Positions 1 to 8,058 of a stretch of DNA of 64,000 bases are shown here, in pieces. The notes beneath the pieces were generated by a model. The model was not told the DNA's origin. It saw only the letters and a program-made list of their open reading frames with translations, and did not search any database. A program made the translations under genes and the position numbers. This stretch comes from Anaerolineales bacterium UBA6055. Lineage in GTDB: Bacteria > Chloroflexota > Anaerolineae > Aggregatilineales > Phototrophicaceae. The stretch spans positions 62,001 to 126,000 of the forward strand of contig DIYL01000013.1 of assembly GCA_002428985.1 (NCBI GenBank), in the 5' to 3' direction. Each line of letters begins with the position of its first letter. Position 1 is the stretch's first letter.

Positions 1-1764
1 GGTGCAGGTAAAGCCGAGGGTTCGATGGATGCAGGCAATATGCTCAAGCCGATGCTTGCACGCGGTGAGCTACGTATGATTGGTGCAACAACCTTAGACG
101 AATACCGTCAATATATCGAAAAAGATGCTGCCCTAGAACGTCGTTTCCAACCGATTTATGTCGAAGAACCGAGCGTAGAGGATACCATCAGTATTCTACG
201 TGGGCTAAAGGAACGCTATGAGGTTCATCATGGTGTACGCATCCAAGATGGCGCAGTTATTGCCGCTGCGACACTCAGCCATCGCTATTTACCCGATCGT
301 CAATTACCAGACAAAGCGATTGACCTCATTGACGAAGCTGCTGCCCACCTCAAGATGGAAATTGATAGTAAGCCAGTGCATCTAGATAAGCTTGAACGGG
401 CTGTCATGCAATTGGAAATTGAGCGCGAAGCATTACGCAAAGAAAAAGATGATGCATCAAAACGGCGTTTAGATGACCTTGAAGTTGAAATTGCCAATAT
501 GCAAGAAGAGCTCAATGGACTACTTGCTGTATGGCAACGCGAAAAAGATGTGATTCAAGGTATGTCAGCAATTAAAGCCGAAATTGATGAAGCACGCATC
601 CAACTTGAACGTGCCGAACGTCAGGGGAATCTAGAAGAGGCAGCACGATTGCGCTATGGCACACTCCCTGACCTCGAAAAAGCACAGGTTGAACGCGAAG
701 AGTCGATTGCGCAGATGCGTGACGAAGGTCTACTTATGCTTAAGGAAGAAGTTGACGCAGATGAAGTCGCTGCTATTGTCAGCCAATGGACAGGTGTACC
801 CGTCACACGGATGTTAGAAGGCGAAATCGAAAAACTCATGAAGATGGAAGACCGCCTCCATGATCGGGTTGTCGGTCAAGATGCTGCGATTACAGCTGTA
901 TCAGCAGCTGTCCGTCGTAGTCGTGCCGGATTACAAGACCCGAATCGCCCTGTCGGCACATTCCTATTCTTAGGTCCAACTGGCGTCGGTAAAACAGAAA
1001 TGGCGCGATCATTAGCACAATTCCTATTTGATGATGAAAACGCGATGGTACGCATCGACATGAGCGAGTTTGGCGAGAAACATAGTGTAGCTCGTTTAAT
1101 TGGTGCGCCTCCAGGATATGTAGGATACGAAGAAGGCGGTCAATTGACCGAAGCCGTACGTCGTCGTCCATACAGTGTTGTCCTATTTGACGAGATTGAA
1201 AAAGCCCATCCTGATGTATTCAATATCTTCTTGCAAGTGTTTGACGATGGTCGCTTAACCGATGGGCAAGGTCGTACAGTCAACTTTACCAACACTGTGA
1301 TTATCATGACCAGTAACGTTGGTAGCGATTTAATCAAGCAGATGGGTGCGGATATTAACCAGCAAGCCCAACGTAACGCCATCATGGGTGAGCTTGATCA
1401 TCACTTCCGTCCCGAATTTTTGAATCGTCTCGACGAAGTGATAATCTTCCACAGTTTGACCCGTGAAAATATCACCCGTATTGTTGATATTCAAATGCGC
1501 AATCTAGAGCGAATCTTAGCAGATCGCCGTGTGACCGTAGAAATGATGACTGATGCCAAGATTTTACTCGCTGAACTCGGCTGGGATCCGGTGTTTGGAG
1601 CGCGTCCACTTAAACGAGCAATTCAACGCCACATTCAAGATCCGCTGGCAATGGCGATTCTTGAAGGCAAAGTCAGCGAAGGTGAACACGTCCGCATCAG
1701 CGCAACTGATGATGGCGAAGATTTTGTGTTTGAGTCGACTAGTTTTGAGGCTAGCGAAGCCTAA
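1..1764 (+). CDS. clpB: ATP-dependent chaperone ClpB, 3' part
   Basis: The gene runs in from the left edge; the frame is open from base 1, so the first 25 or so codons of the visible part precede the first ATG at 25. ClpB is the cytosolic Hsp100 disaggregase that works with DnaK to pull proteins out of aggregates. Visible are the end of the first AAA+ module (MIGATTLDEYR, sensor region), the long charged coiled-coil M-domain (about bases 400-750), and the second AAA+ module with Walker A GPTGVGKT (near 975), Walker B VVLFDEIEKAHPD (near 1180), the pore-loop GYVGYEEGG and the sensor-2 motif GARPLKRAI near the C-terminus. No IGF loop typical of ClpA/ClpX is seen, and the M-domain excludes ClpA. 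Identification is very safe; only the 5' end is missing. Confidence 0.97.
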   Translation, partial: GAGKAEGSMDAGNMLKPMLARGELRMIGATTLDEYRQYIEKDAALERRFQPIYVEEPSVEDTISILRGLKERYEVHHGVRIQDGAVIAAATLSHRYLPDRQLPDKAIDLIDEAAAHLKMEIDSKPVHLDKLERAVMQLEIEREALRKEKDDASKRRLDDLEVEIANMQEELNGLLAVWQREKDVIQGMSAIKAEIDEARIQLERAERQGNLEEAARLRYGTLPDLEKAQVEREESIAQMRDEGLLMLKEEVDADEVAAIVSQWTGVPVTRMLEGEIEKLMKMEDRLHDRVVGQDAAITAVSAAVRRSRAGLQDPNRPVGTFLFLGPTGVGKTEMARSLAQFLFDDENAMVRIDMSEFGEKHSVARLIGAPPGYVGYEEGGQLTEAVRRRPYSVVLFDEIEKAHPDVFNIFLQVFDDGRLTDGQGRTVNFTNTVIIMTSNVGSDLIKQMGADINQQAQRNAIMGELDHHFRPEFLNRLDEVIIFHSLTRENITRIVDIQMRNLERILADRRVTVEMMTDAKILLAELGWDPVFGARPLKRAIQRHIQDPLAMAILEGKVSEGEHVRISATDDGEDFVFESTSFEASEA

Positions 1765-1775
1765 CTTATACAATC

Positions 1776-1799
1776 AGGGCATATTTTCGGATATGCCCT
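1776..1799. terminator. Hairpin between convergent clpB and the next gene
   Basis: A 9-bp perfect inverted repeat AGGGCATAT / ATATGCCCT with a 6-base loop lies 11 bases after the clpB stop and just before the end of the convergent minus-strand gene. It lacks a strong T tract on either side, so it may work as a bidirectional terminator or only as an mRNA-end hairpin. Confidence 0.5.
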
Positions 1800-1807
1800 T
1801 AAAAATC

Positions 1808-2800
1808 CTAATTCGGCTTGATATATATTTTATAATGTTTTCCTGATGAGTCGCGTACAACACCTATGTGCGTAACATTACTTGGATGAGGTGGACTAAC
1901 CAACCTTTCAATATTAACCTCACCTAAAGGTGCGATCCAAATCCCTGAATACTCCCCCCTGTACGACTTCCACATCTCAGTCTTATTAAGATATGAATTG
2001 GAATTTACATTCGTAAGTATTGTTATGATGCTTCCATCAATTTTTATATCAGCGTTTAAAGTAGGGTTTGGAAACTCCGTGTTACCAGTAGAAGTAGTCC
2101 AACAACGTATATAACTTTGATTATTACAATTTGCAGAGAAAGCTTCAATAAGCAAGTTATTATGTTCCACAGGCAAGTTGTTATCTTGTATAGATGGAGT
2201 CAACTCTTCAAGTTGATTTGATACTGTTGTTGGGTTGATCGTTATCACAACTGGTGGTGATGTTGGCTCAGAAATTACAAGCGGTTGTGTCGTCGGTTGT
2301 GCAATCGATATGGATGTTGGGTTGATAATTATGACGACTGGTGGTGATGTTGGCTCAGAAATTACAAGCGATGTGGATGTTGGGTTTATACTTGTGCTAA
2401 TTAATGTTACACCGTTTGTTCCACTAGACGATAGTGATGCTGGAGCTGGCAATGTAACAGATGCAGCGATTTGAGATTGCGCTAACTCAATCGGTGTGTT
2501 TGATTCAAGACTAGCTGGTGTCATTGTGGATGTATAATTTGCACTGGGTTTAAGCGTAAACGTCGGCATCAAAGTCGGTCTTGGTGTTGCTGTAGGACTA
2601 TCTGTATAAGTTGAAGTTGGTGTCCATGTGTCAGGTAGTGGAGTACTAGTTATTGTAGGTTCATCAGTTATTGTGACAGTCGGCGTAAAAGTATCAAACC
2701 TAACAATAGTAAGAGTTTGAACAGGTGGATTTGTCTCAATAGTTCCACACGCATTTGAAGCAAACAATACAAGTAACAGTAAGAGTACCGGCATGAGCAT
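1808..2800 (-). CDS. Secreted Thr/Pro-rich protein with unrecognised C-terminal domain (copy A)
   Basis: Function unknown. The start region offers GTG at 2803 and ATG at 2800; both give a hydrophobic export signal of about 18 residues ending in SNACG, a poor lipobox, so it is secreted or lipid-anchored. Residues of about 25-210 are a low-complexity Thr/Pro/Ser linker with an internal duplication. The last 110 residues form a compact domain with YIRCWT, GNTE, YLN.TEMW, GIWI and SN.THIG.VRDS. The neighbouring minus-strand gene (2840-3586) carries the same domain, so the two are tandem paralogues. I do not recognise the domain. Confidence 0.85.
   Translation of the reverse strand: MLMPVLLLLLVLFASNACGTIETNPPVQTLTIVRFDTFTPTVTITDEPTITSTPLPDTWTPTSTYTDSPTATPRPTLMPTFTLKPSANYTSTMTPASLESNTPIELAQSQIAASVTLPAPASLSSSGTNGVTLISTSINPTSTSLVISEPTSPPVVIIINPTSISIAQPTTQPLVISEPTSPPVVITINPTTVSNQLEELTPSIQDNNLPVEHNNLLIEAFSANCNNQSYIRCWTTSTGNTEFPNPTLNADIKIDGSIITILTNVNSNSYLNKTEMWKSYRGEYSGIWIAPLGEVNIERLVSPPHPSNVTHIGVVRDSSGKHYKIYIKPN
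2227..2370 (-). repeat. Internal duplication in the linker of copy A
   Basis: Two near-identical stretches, about 2228-2283 and 2315-2370, share 34 identical bases at their right ends (2250-2283 and 2337-2370). They encode the repeated peptide SEPTSPPVVI.INPT in the linker. This is typical of recent expansion of a Pro/Thr stalk by slippage or unequal recombination. Confidence 0.75.
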
Positions 2801-2839
2801 CACCCGATGTAAATTAATAACATTAATGTATTTAAACCA

Positions 2840-3586
2840 CTACTGTGTCGAAACAACAAATATAAAAACCGAGTTGCCTTCACTATCCCTAACTATGCCA
2901 ATATGTGTTGTATTAGAAGGTGAAGCAGGCGGAATCAACCCTTCGATATTTTGTTCACCCGGTGGAGAAATCCAAATACCCGCAACATTCTGTCCGACAC
3001 GCCACATTTCAGTCTGATTCAAATAAGCATTTTCATTCACCATAGCAGTGATGATTAACGATTCACCCTGTAATGAAAATGATTGATAACGCGGTTTGGG
3101 ATATTCAGTATTTCCTGAAGCTGAAGTCCAACACCTTATATATGCAGTGCAGTCACCAACAAATGCTTCAATTAATATATTTTGCAATCCTATAGACAAA
3201 TTTGTTGATTGTAAATCAGAAGCAAAATTAACAGTGCCTATAGGGGGTTCTTCAAAAGTTTCGAGTGTCTGGGTAAGTGTTGTTAGTGTATCTATAGGTA
3301 CATCAGTTGGAGGTGTTGGAGTATTTGTCCACGTTGGAGGGAGTTCATTTGGCGTATTTGTAGGAACTACTTCTGATGTATTTGAAGGGGATATATCCGT
3401 TGGAGGCTTTGCTACCACAGTCTGCGTTTGTTGTAGAGCTACGGCAGTTTGAGTTATTTCTATATCAGAAATTTCCCTAAGTGCGGGTATAATACCCACT
3501 ATAGCTACAATTACAGCAAATATTCCACTAATTACTGCAACAATTACTGCATTTGATGATGATTTTTTTTGTTTTTCTTCTGACAT
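2840..3586 (-). CDS. Membrane-anchored Thr/Pro-rich protein with the same C-terminal domain (copy B)
   Basis: Function unknown. The ATG at 3586 (reading MSEEKQKK) is preferred over the upstream ATG at 3616 because AAGG lies about ten bases before it. After a short charged cytoplasmic tail there is one strong membrane helix (about residues 15-38, AVIVAVISGIFAVIVA), then a Pro/Thr-rich stalk, then a 105-residue domain matching the end of copy A: YIRCWT, GNTEYPKP, YLNQTEMW, GIWI, SNTTHIGIVRDS. The anchor differs from copy A (signal peptide there, type II helix here), so the same outer domain is presented in two ways. No catalytic motif is apparent; a binding or structural surface role is only a guess. 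Confidence 0.85.
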   Translation of the reverse strand: MSEEKQKKSSSNAVIVAVISGIFAVIVAIVGIIPALREISDIEITQTAVALQQTQTVVAKPPTDISPSNTSEVVPTNTPNELPPTWTNTPTPPTDVPIDTLTTLTQTLETFEEPPIGTVNFASDLQSTNLSIGLQNILIEAFVGDCTAYIRCWTSASGNTEYPKPRYQSFSLQGESLIITAMVNENAYLNQTEMWRVGQNVAGIWISPPGEQNIEGLIPPASPSNTTHIGIVRDSEGNSVFIFVVSTQ

Positions 3587-3688
3587 AGTTGATATACCTT
3601 TGATCGTTGAAATCACTACTAGTATATCAAGAACTAAATGTGGATAGTGTTACATTAATTTTATTAAGCAATACATTACAATATTATA

Positions 3689-4195
3689 TTAATAGGACTC
3701 TAATTCACCATCTCGCCACAAGGTCGTGAGTGTGATTGAGGGGTAAAACACCAATTCAGGCAGGTTATCACGAGTGTACCATCCGATATCATCGGCATCG
3801 TCACCTGCTTGTGCTTGCCCATCGATTATCGATGCACTGTAACAGATAATCACGTCAGCAAGTCCATTATCTTTTTTAGGATACACAGCCAGCAATTTGT
3901 CGATTTTTACGTTGAGGTTAGTTTCTTCAAGAGTCTCGCGGATTGCGCCATCTTCAGGGGATTCGTCATAGTCGATGAATCCGGCGGGTAACGCCCATTT
4001 GCCCATCCCTGGATCCATTCCGCGTCGTACCAACAGCACTTTATCATCTTGCTCGATAAATACGACGACCGCGACTTTCGGGTCAAAATATACTGGACGC
4101 TCACAAGATGTACAGTAAGGGCGTTCGCGTCCAGCATGGTGTTTCTCGATGAGAGGTTGACCACAAATTGGGCAATAATTTGCAATCCGCGACAT
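3689..4195 (-). CDS. Nudix hydrolase with N-terminal zinc ribbon (NADH pyrophosphatase-like)
   Basis: The product hydrolyses a nucleoside diphosphate linked to another group; the exact substrate cannot be read from sequence. A zinc ribbon opens the protein (CPICG, then CTSC), followed by the full Nudix box G-x5-E-x7-RETLEET at about residues 65-87, as in NudC-like and related zinc-ribbon Nudix proteins. The start is the ATG at 4195, one base after the stop of the anti-sigma gene, so the two are translationally coupled; a longer reading from 4234 would overlap that gene. It is the last gene of a sigma / anti-sigma / Nudix operon, which suggests a stress or nucleotide-sanitation job. Confidence 0.9.
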   Translation of the reverse strand: MSRIANYCPICGQPLIEKHHAGRERPYCTSCERPVYFDPKVAVVVFIEQDDKVLLVRRGMDPGMGKWALPAGFIDYDESPEDGAIRETLEETNLNVKIDKLLAVYPKKDNGLADVIICYSASIIDGQAQAGDDADDIGWYTRDNLPELVFYPSITLTTLWRDGELESY

Positions 4196-4196
4196 C

Positions 4197-5480
4197 TTAG
4201 CTCCTATTCCGACGGAATAAACCAAACGATACAATCATCAACAGTAATCCACCAATCAATAATCCAATCCCGATTTCAAACGCACCAATCGTTATCGGGT
4301 CACTGGACTGTGACGGAGGAGCCGATGGTATAGGCGTTGGGTCACTATCACGACGTACAGATTGGTCTTCGGCTTCTGTTGGAATAACCGTATTATCCGC
4401 ACGAATCTCACTCGCGGTTGTCTCAGTTTCAGCCTCTTCAAGTACAAGGTCAGCCACCCCATCGTCTTCAGCTTCATCTAATGTGGTCTGCGTTGTAATT
4501 TCTGCGTCCGATGAACCTTCTTCCGTAATTGCTTCCAAGGCATTATCATCAGCCTCAGCGAGGTCTAGAGCCCTATCATCGGTTTCATCTTGTGTTTCAG
4601 TGGTCTCTTCGCTATCTATCATAGGTGCGGTTGGCGCAGATAAATTCGTACCTGCAGGTGGCTCGGGGTCATCTACTGTAACATCATCACTTTCGTCAAA
4701 CGATTCCTCTTCACTTGCGAATGCATTGTCTGCCATATCAGCATCACTATCAGGTGATTCATCAGCCATGATTGCACCTCCAGCACCAGATACCTGAGGT
4801 GGTTCAACGTATGCTTCATCAGCAGTCTCAGCCTCGAAATCGGCTGTATCTTCAGCTTCCAGAAAAATCCCCGAACTGGCATTAGCGCCATCGTCAGCGG
4901 TATCCGCATCAACCGGAACAGTCAGGAAAATACCAGCATCACTCGCAGTCTCGGGTACATCTTGCGGAGCTTCTTCGATCGTTTCAAGTTCATATATGGT
5001 AGGTTCTATCAACGCACGTTCCGCTTGTTGTTCGACAATAAGTGGTGTTTCAGTCGGTAACAAGGCAATCTCAGCGGAATCACCAACAGGAGCAGATTGC
5101 GCACCTGCCATTGTAAAGCTTGCTTCAGTAGACTCAAAACCAATTTCAGAGAACATAAATATTGCGCCGAATAGCATCAACACAACAGATGCCACTAAGG
5201 ATACATACGCGCTTCTTGCAATTGGACGTGAGCGAAATTGCACGACATTCTGCGGAGTAACCATCGCCTCAGTGAGCGTAAAGTTTCGGGGTACTGTCAT
5301 TTCTGGCACAAGATTAATCAAGCTTACCGTTACACGCAATGAATCCAATTCACGTTGGAGTATCGGATCACTCGCCAACCGCTCTTGTAATGCTTGCTGT
5401 TCAGCATCAGTTAACTCACCATCAATATATGCAGACAGCAATTCGTATTCAGTTGGGCTAAGGTTGCGTTCGGCTGACAT
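4197..5480 (-). CDS. Transmembrane anti-sigma factor
   Basis: Likely the membrane-bound inhibitor of the ECF sigma factor encoded just upstream (5568-6167). The first 60 residues are the conserved anti-sigma fold (EYELLSAYIDGELTDAE...LASDP), but without the His-x3-Cys-x2-Cys zinc ligands of classical ZAS proteins. One membrane helix follows near residue 98 (SLVASVVLMLFGAIFMF). A long, very acidic Glu/Asp/Ala/Thr-rich extracytoplasmic region spans about residues 120-390, and a second helix (IGIGLLIGGLLLMIVSFGLF) sits at the C-terminus before RRNRS. The two-helix layout puts the acidic segment outside, where it could sense a signal or be cut by site-1 protease. Family assignment rests on the N-terminal motif and gene order. 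Confidence 0.85.
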   Translation of the reverse strand: MSAERNLSPTEYELLSAYIDGELTDAEQQALQERLASDPILQRELDSLRVTVSLINLVPEMTVPRNFTLTEAMVTPQNVVQFRSRPIARSAYVSLVASVVLMLFGAIFMFSEIGFESTEASFTMAGAQSAPVGDSAEIALLPTETPLIVEQQAERALIEPTIYELETIEEAPQDVPETASDAGIFLTVPVDADTADDGANASSGIFLEAEDTADFEAETADEAYVEPPQVSGAGGAIMADESPDSDADMADNAFASEEESFDESDDVTVDDPEPPAGTNLSAPTAPMIDSEETTETQDETDDRALDLAEADDNALEAITEEGSSDAEITTQTTLDEAEDDGVADLVLEEAETETTASEIRADNTVIPTEAEDQSVRRDSDPTPIPSAPPSQSSDPITIGAFEIGIGLLIGGLLLMIVSFGLFRRNRS

Positions 5481-5567
5481 GAGTTTCTATTTCACCTATA
5501 ATCATATACCATCTACAGACAACAAATCACAAGACATGTCTCTTATTTATCTATTGATCCCCTCATC

Positions 5568-6167
5568 TTATAAACGATATTCATCCGGTAAAAGTTCCGA
5601 AAAACCTTGCAGACAATTACGTACTGCTAATCTTGCCCGACTCAAGCGTGATTTAACCGTCCCAATCTGCACACTAATAGAATCAGCAATCTCTTGATAA
5701 CTCATCCCTTGCACATCCGATAAAACAAGGACAGTCCGTTGATCGTCTTTCAAAGCAGAAATACACTGTTGGATTGCCTGTTGTAATTCAGATTGTTGTG
5801 CAACTTCTTCAGGCGTACTGTCATCAGATGGTATCGGGACAGGGTCATCAGAATCTTCGGGCGACATATCTTCTAGATATGTTTGCGGACGACGTTTCTG
5901 ACGGCGTAATTCGTCATAACATAAGTTTGATGCAATACGTGTGAGCCATGCTTTAAAGTTTCCACCCTTAAAGGTATTTATACGTTGATATGCCTTAATA
6001 AACGTATCTTGCGTGACATCACCTGCTGATGCGCCGTCATTCATCAACCGATAGGCAACACTATAGACAAGGTTCTGGTAGCGTAGCACCAATTGATTAA
6101 ATGCTTCTAATTGACCCTGTCGGGATTGTTCGATTAAAATTTCGTCAGTTATTTCTTGTTTTGCCAT
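5568..6167 (-). CDS. ECF-type RNA polymerase sigma factor
   Basis: A short sigma-70 family factor (200 aa) directing RNA polymerase to a stress regulon. Region 2 is clear (LVLRYQNLVYSVAYRLM, DVTQDTFIKAYQ, FKAWLTRIASNLCYDELRR), then an acidic linker, then region 4 (LKDDQRTVLVLSDVQGMSYQEIADSI...VKSRLSRAR). Start chosen at ATG 6167, with AGGGAT about eight bases upstream; a TTG at 6173 is also in frame. Followed after 87 bases by the anti-sigma gene and then the Nudix hydrolase, all on the minus strand. Autoregulation is likely for such pairs but no ECF promoter was resolved by eye. Confidence 0.95.
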   Translation of the reverse strand: MAKQEITDEILIEQSRQGQLEAFNQLVLRYQNLVYSVAYRLMNDGASAGDVTQDTFIKAYQRINTFKGGNFKAWLTRIASNLCYDELRRQKRRPQTYLEDMSPEDSDDPVPIPSDDSTPEEVAQQSELQQAIQQCISALKDDQRTVLVLSDVQGMSYQEIADSISVQIGTVKSRLSRARLAVRNCLQGFSELLPDEYRL

Positions 6168-6207
6168 TGACAATCCCTGTCCATAGGCGTAATATATTCA
6201 TCCGCAA

Positions 6208-6289
6208 GCCGGAGTGGCGGAATTGGCAGACGCGCACGACTCAAACTCGTGTGCCTTCGGGCGTGTGGGTTCGACCCCCACCTCCGGCA
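6208..6289 (+). tRNA. tRNA-Leu (anticodon CAA)
   Basis: A class II tRNA. The acceptor stem GCCGGAG (6208-6214) pairs with CTCCGGC (6282-6288), with discriminator A at 6289. The anticodon arm CACGA / CTCAAAC / TCGTG gives anticodon CAA reading UUG. A long variable arm and a normal T arm (GGGTTCGACCCCC) are present. The 3' CCA is not encoded. Divergent from the ECF sigma gene. Confidence 0.96.
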
Positions 6290-6295
6290 TCAAAA

Positions 6296-6322
6296 GTCAG
6301 ATACATTATCTGGCTTTTTTTA
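6296..6322 (+). terminator. Rho-independent terminator of tRNA-Leu
   Basis: Stem GTCAGATA / TATCTGGC (8 bp, one G-T) with a 3-base loop, followed by seven Ts, starting seven bases after the tRNA. Confidence 0.88.
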
Positions 6323-6331
6323 TTCTCTAAA

Positions 6332-6880
6332 CTATGAGCGCACAATCCACTTGGATTCAGATTCACCAGCTTGTTTATTTTCGTAGCGTGCCAATGTAAA
6401 CAACCAATCAGACAGACGGTTAATATACGCAATCGCGTACTCGCTAATGGTTTCCTCTTCTTGCAAAGCAGAGACATAGCGTTCTGCCCGACGGCACACA
6501 GTCCGTGCTACATGTAAATTCGCTGCCGCTAATGTGCCACCTGGCAAGACAAAATTACTCAATGGTTCAAGCTCTTCGGTCATCTCGTCAATAGTTTCCT
6601 CAAGCCACGTCACTTGTTCTTCTTTGACTCGTACGACCCAATCGGCTTTAGCATCTAATGGTGTCGCTAAATCTGCACCAAGATGAAATAGCTGATTCTG
6701 TACATTTTCGAGCCAGATGTCAGTCTGAGGACTAGGCTTTGCAGAGCGCACCACACCCAATACCGAGTTTAATTCATCAATTGTGCCGTACGATTCCACC
6801 CGAAGATGATGTTTGGGAACACGTCCGCCACTGAATAGTGCAGTATCACCTTTGTCACCTGTTTTAGTATAAATTTTCAT
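6332..6880 (-). CDS. pduO: PduO-type cob(I)alamin adenosyltransferase
   Basis: Transfers the adenosyl group of ATP to cob(I)alamin to make coenzyme B12, in the cytoplasm. The N-terminus has the family's ATP-binding signature TKTGDKGDT.LFSG (residues about 5-18), then YGTIDELNS, and the Arg-rich helix ARTVCRRAERYV near residue 135. The length of 182 aa fits the stand-alone PduO/MMAB domain, a trimeric four-helix protein. It is followed on the same strand by rdgB upstream at 7555, with a 63-base gap, so probably co-transcribed. No cobalamin riboswitch is visible. Confidence 0.93.
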   Translation of the reverse strand: MKIYTKTGDKGDTALFSGGRVPKHHLRVESYGTIDELNSVLGVVRSAKPSPQTDIWLENVQNQLFHLGADLATPLDAKADWVVRVKEEQVTWLEETIDEMTEELEPLSNFVLPGGTLAAANLHVARTVCRRAERYVSALQEEETISEYAIAYINRLSDWLFTLARYENKQAGESESKWIVRS

Positions 6881-6943
6881 CGTTGTTGTCTACTTTAGAT
6901 TACTTGACAATAGACCAATAGCGTAGCACATCAATAGGTGCAA

Positions 6944-7555
6944 TTACAGACTATCCTCAAGCATTTTTTGTAAGATTGGCAATGCTTTTTCAGCGGCAAT
7001 TGCGCGGTGGCTTAGTCCATTTTTCACCTCGGCAGGCATCTGACCAAAAGTCTTATCATATCCATTGGGCTTAAAAATCGGATCATATCCGAAGCCATTA
7101 CCTTCATCGTATTCCTCGTGTGTGATTATCCCCAAACACTCACCTCGAATGAGTGTAACATCGTCTTCATTCGGCTTGGCAATTGCGATCACACACACAA
7201 ATTTTGCTCCACGATCTTTATCAGGCACATCAAGGAGTTCGCCTAACATTTTTTTCCGTTTCCCAGCATGATCTAAATCAGCCCCACCATACCGTGCGGA
7301 GTAAATACCCGGTGCACCATCCATTGCATCCACCATCAAACCACTATCATCCGCCATCGTCCATAGGTTGGCACGGTCAGCATAGGATTTGACTTTGAGT
7401 GTGGCGTTTTCTTCAAATGTTGTTCCTGTTTCTTCAACATCCATATCACCGAGCCCGACATCACCCAATCCGACGAATTCAATATCAGCATCGGCAAATA
7501 GTCGACGATACTCTTTTAGTTTATGTTGATTTTGTGTCGCAATCAGAATCTTCAT
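6944..7555 (-). CDS. rdgB: XTP/dITP pyrophosphatase (RdgB/HAM1 family)
   Basis: Removes non-canonical purine triphosphates (ITP, dITP, XTP) from the nucleotide pool by releasing pyrophosphate. Family motifs are complete: ATQNQHKLKEY at residues 6-16, TFEENATLKV, MADDSGLMVDAM, PGIYSARYGG, GNGFGYDPIF and the C-terminal KNGLSHRAIA. Length 203 aa is standard. It lies 44 bases before an upstream thioesterase gene on the same strand, in a run of minus-strand housekeeping genes. Confidence 0.96.
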   Translation of the reverse strand: MKILIATQNQHKLKEYRRLFADADIEFVGLGDVGLGDMDVEETGTTFEENATLKVKSYADRANLWTMADDSGLMVDAMDGAPGIYSARYGGADLDHAGKRKKMLGELLDVPDKDRGAKFVCVIAIAKPNEDDVTLIRGECLGIITHEEYDEGNGFGYDPIFKPNGYDKTFGQMPAEVKNGLSHRAIAAEKALPILQKMLEDSL

Positions 7556-7599
7556 AACATGACCTATTCTCTAAACTCCGTTTTATGATTAAGCGAAGG

Positions 7600-8058
7600 C
7601 TAACCAACCATGTAGGTGGCTGTACCTTGTGCGATTTGTTTACCCTCATCATTATGCATATTCATGCGGGTTACAGCCACTTTATTACCTTGACGTACGA
7701 CTTCTGCTGTCACAACAAACCAGTTGCCACGCCCCGGACGCAAATAATCAACGCGAATATCAATTGTCGCAACATTTTGTAACCGCTTTTGTAAAACATC
7801 CGCATCTTCTGATTCTGCAAGTGTGTTGATGACACTAGCCATTGCCATCAATCCACCAGCGGCATATAACATGGCAGACGTCACACCACCATGCAATATT
7901 TGATGAGCTGGATTCCCGATGAGTTCCGGTTTCATTTCGATGTAAACTTCAACACCAGCTGGCGTAAACTCACGGATTTCCATTCCAATTAACTGATGAA
8001 ATGGGATCATATCGACAAATAGTTTTCTGATGAAGTCGAGCGTATGTTCAATTTTCAT
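7600..8058 (-). CDS. Hot-dog fold acyl-CoA thioesterase (PaaI-like)
   Basis: A 152-aa hot-dog protein predicted to hydrolyse acyl-CoA or a similar thioester. The core helix signature is NPAHQILHGGVTSAMLYAAGG (split here as NPAHQILHGG plus the following helix), then TIDIRVDYLRPGRG and a final strand pair ending GTATYMVG. The ATG (8058) overlaps the TGA of the upstream glycosyltransferase-like gene in an ATGA arrangement, so the two are coupled although their functions look unrelated. Specific substrate unknown. Confidence 0.88.
   Translation of the reverse strand: MKIEHTLDFIRKLFVDMIPFHQLIGMEIREFTPAGVEVYIEMKPELIGNPAHQILHGGVTSAMLYAAGGLMAMASVINTLAESEDADVLQKRLQNVATIDIRVDYLRPGRGNWFVVTAEVVRQGNKVAVTRMNMHNDEGKQIAQGTATYMVG

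Noticed and set aside
890..1171. Frames on the strand opposite clpB
   Set aside because: No ribosome-binding sites and they lie wholly inside a highly conserved gene.
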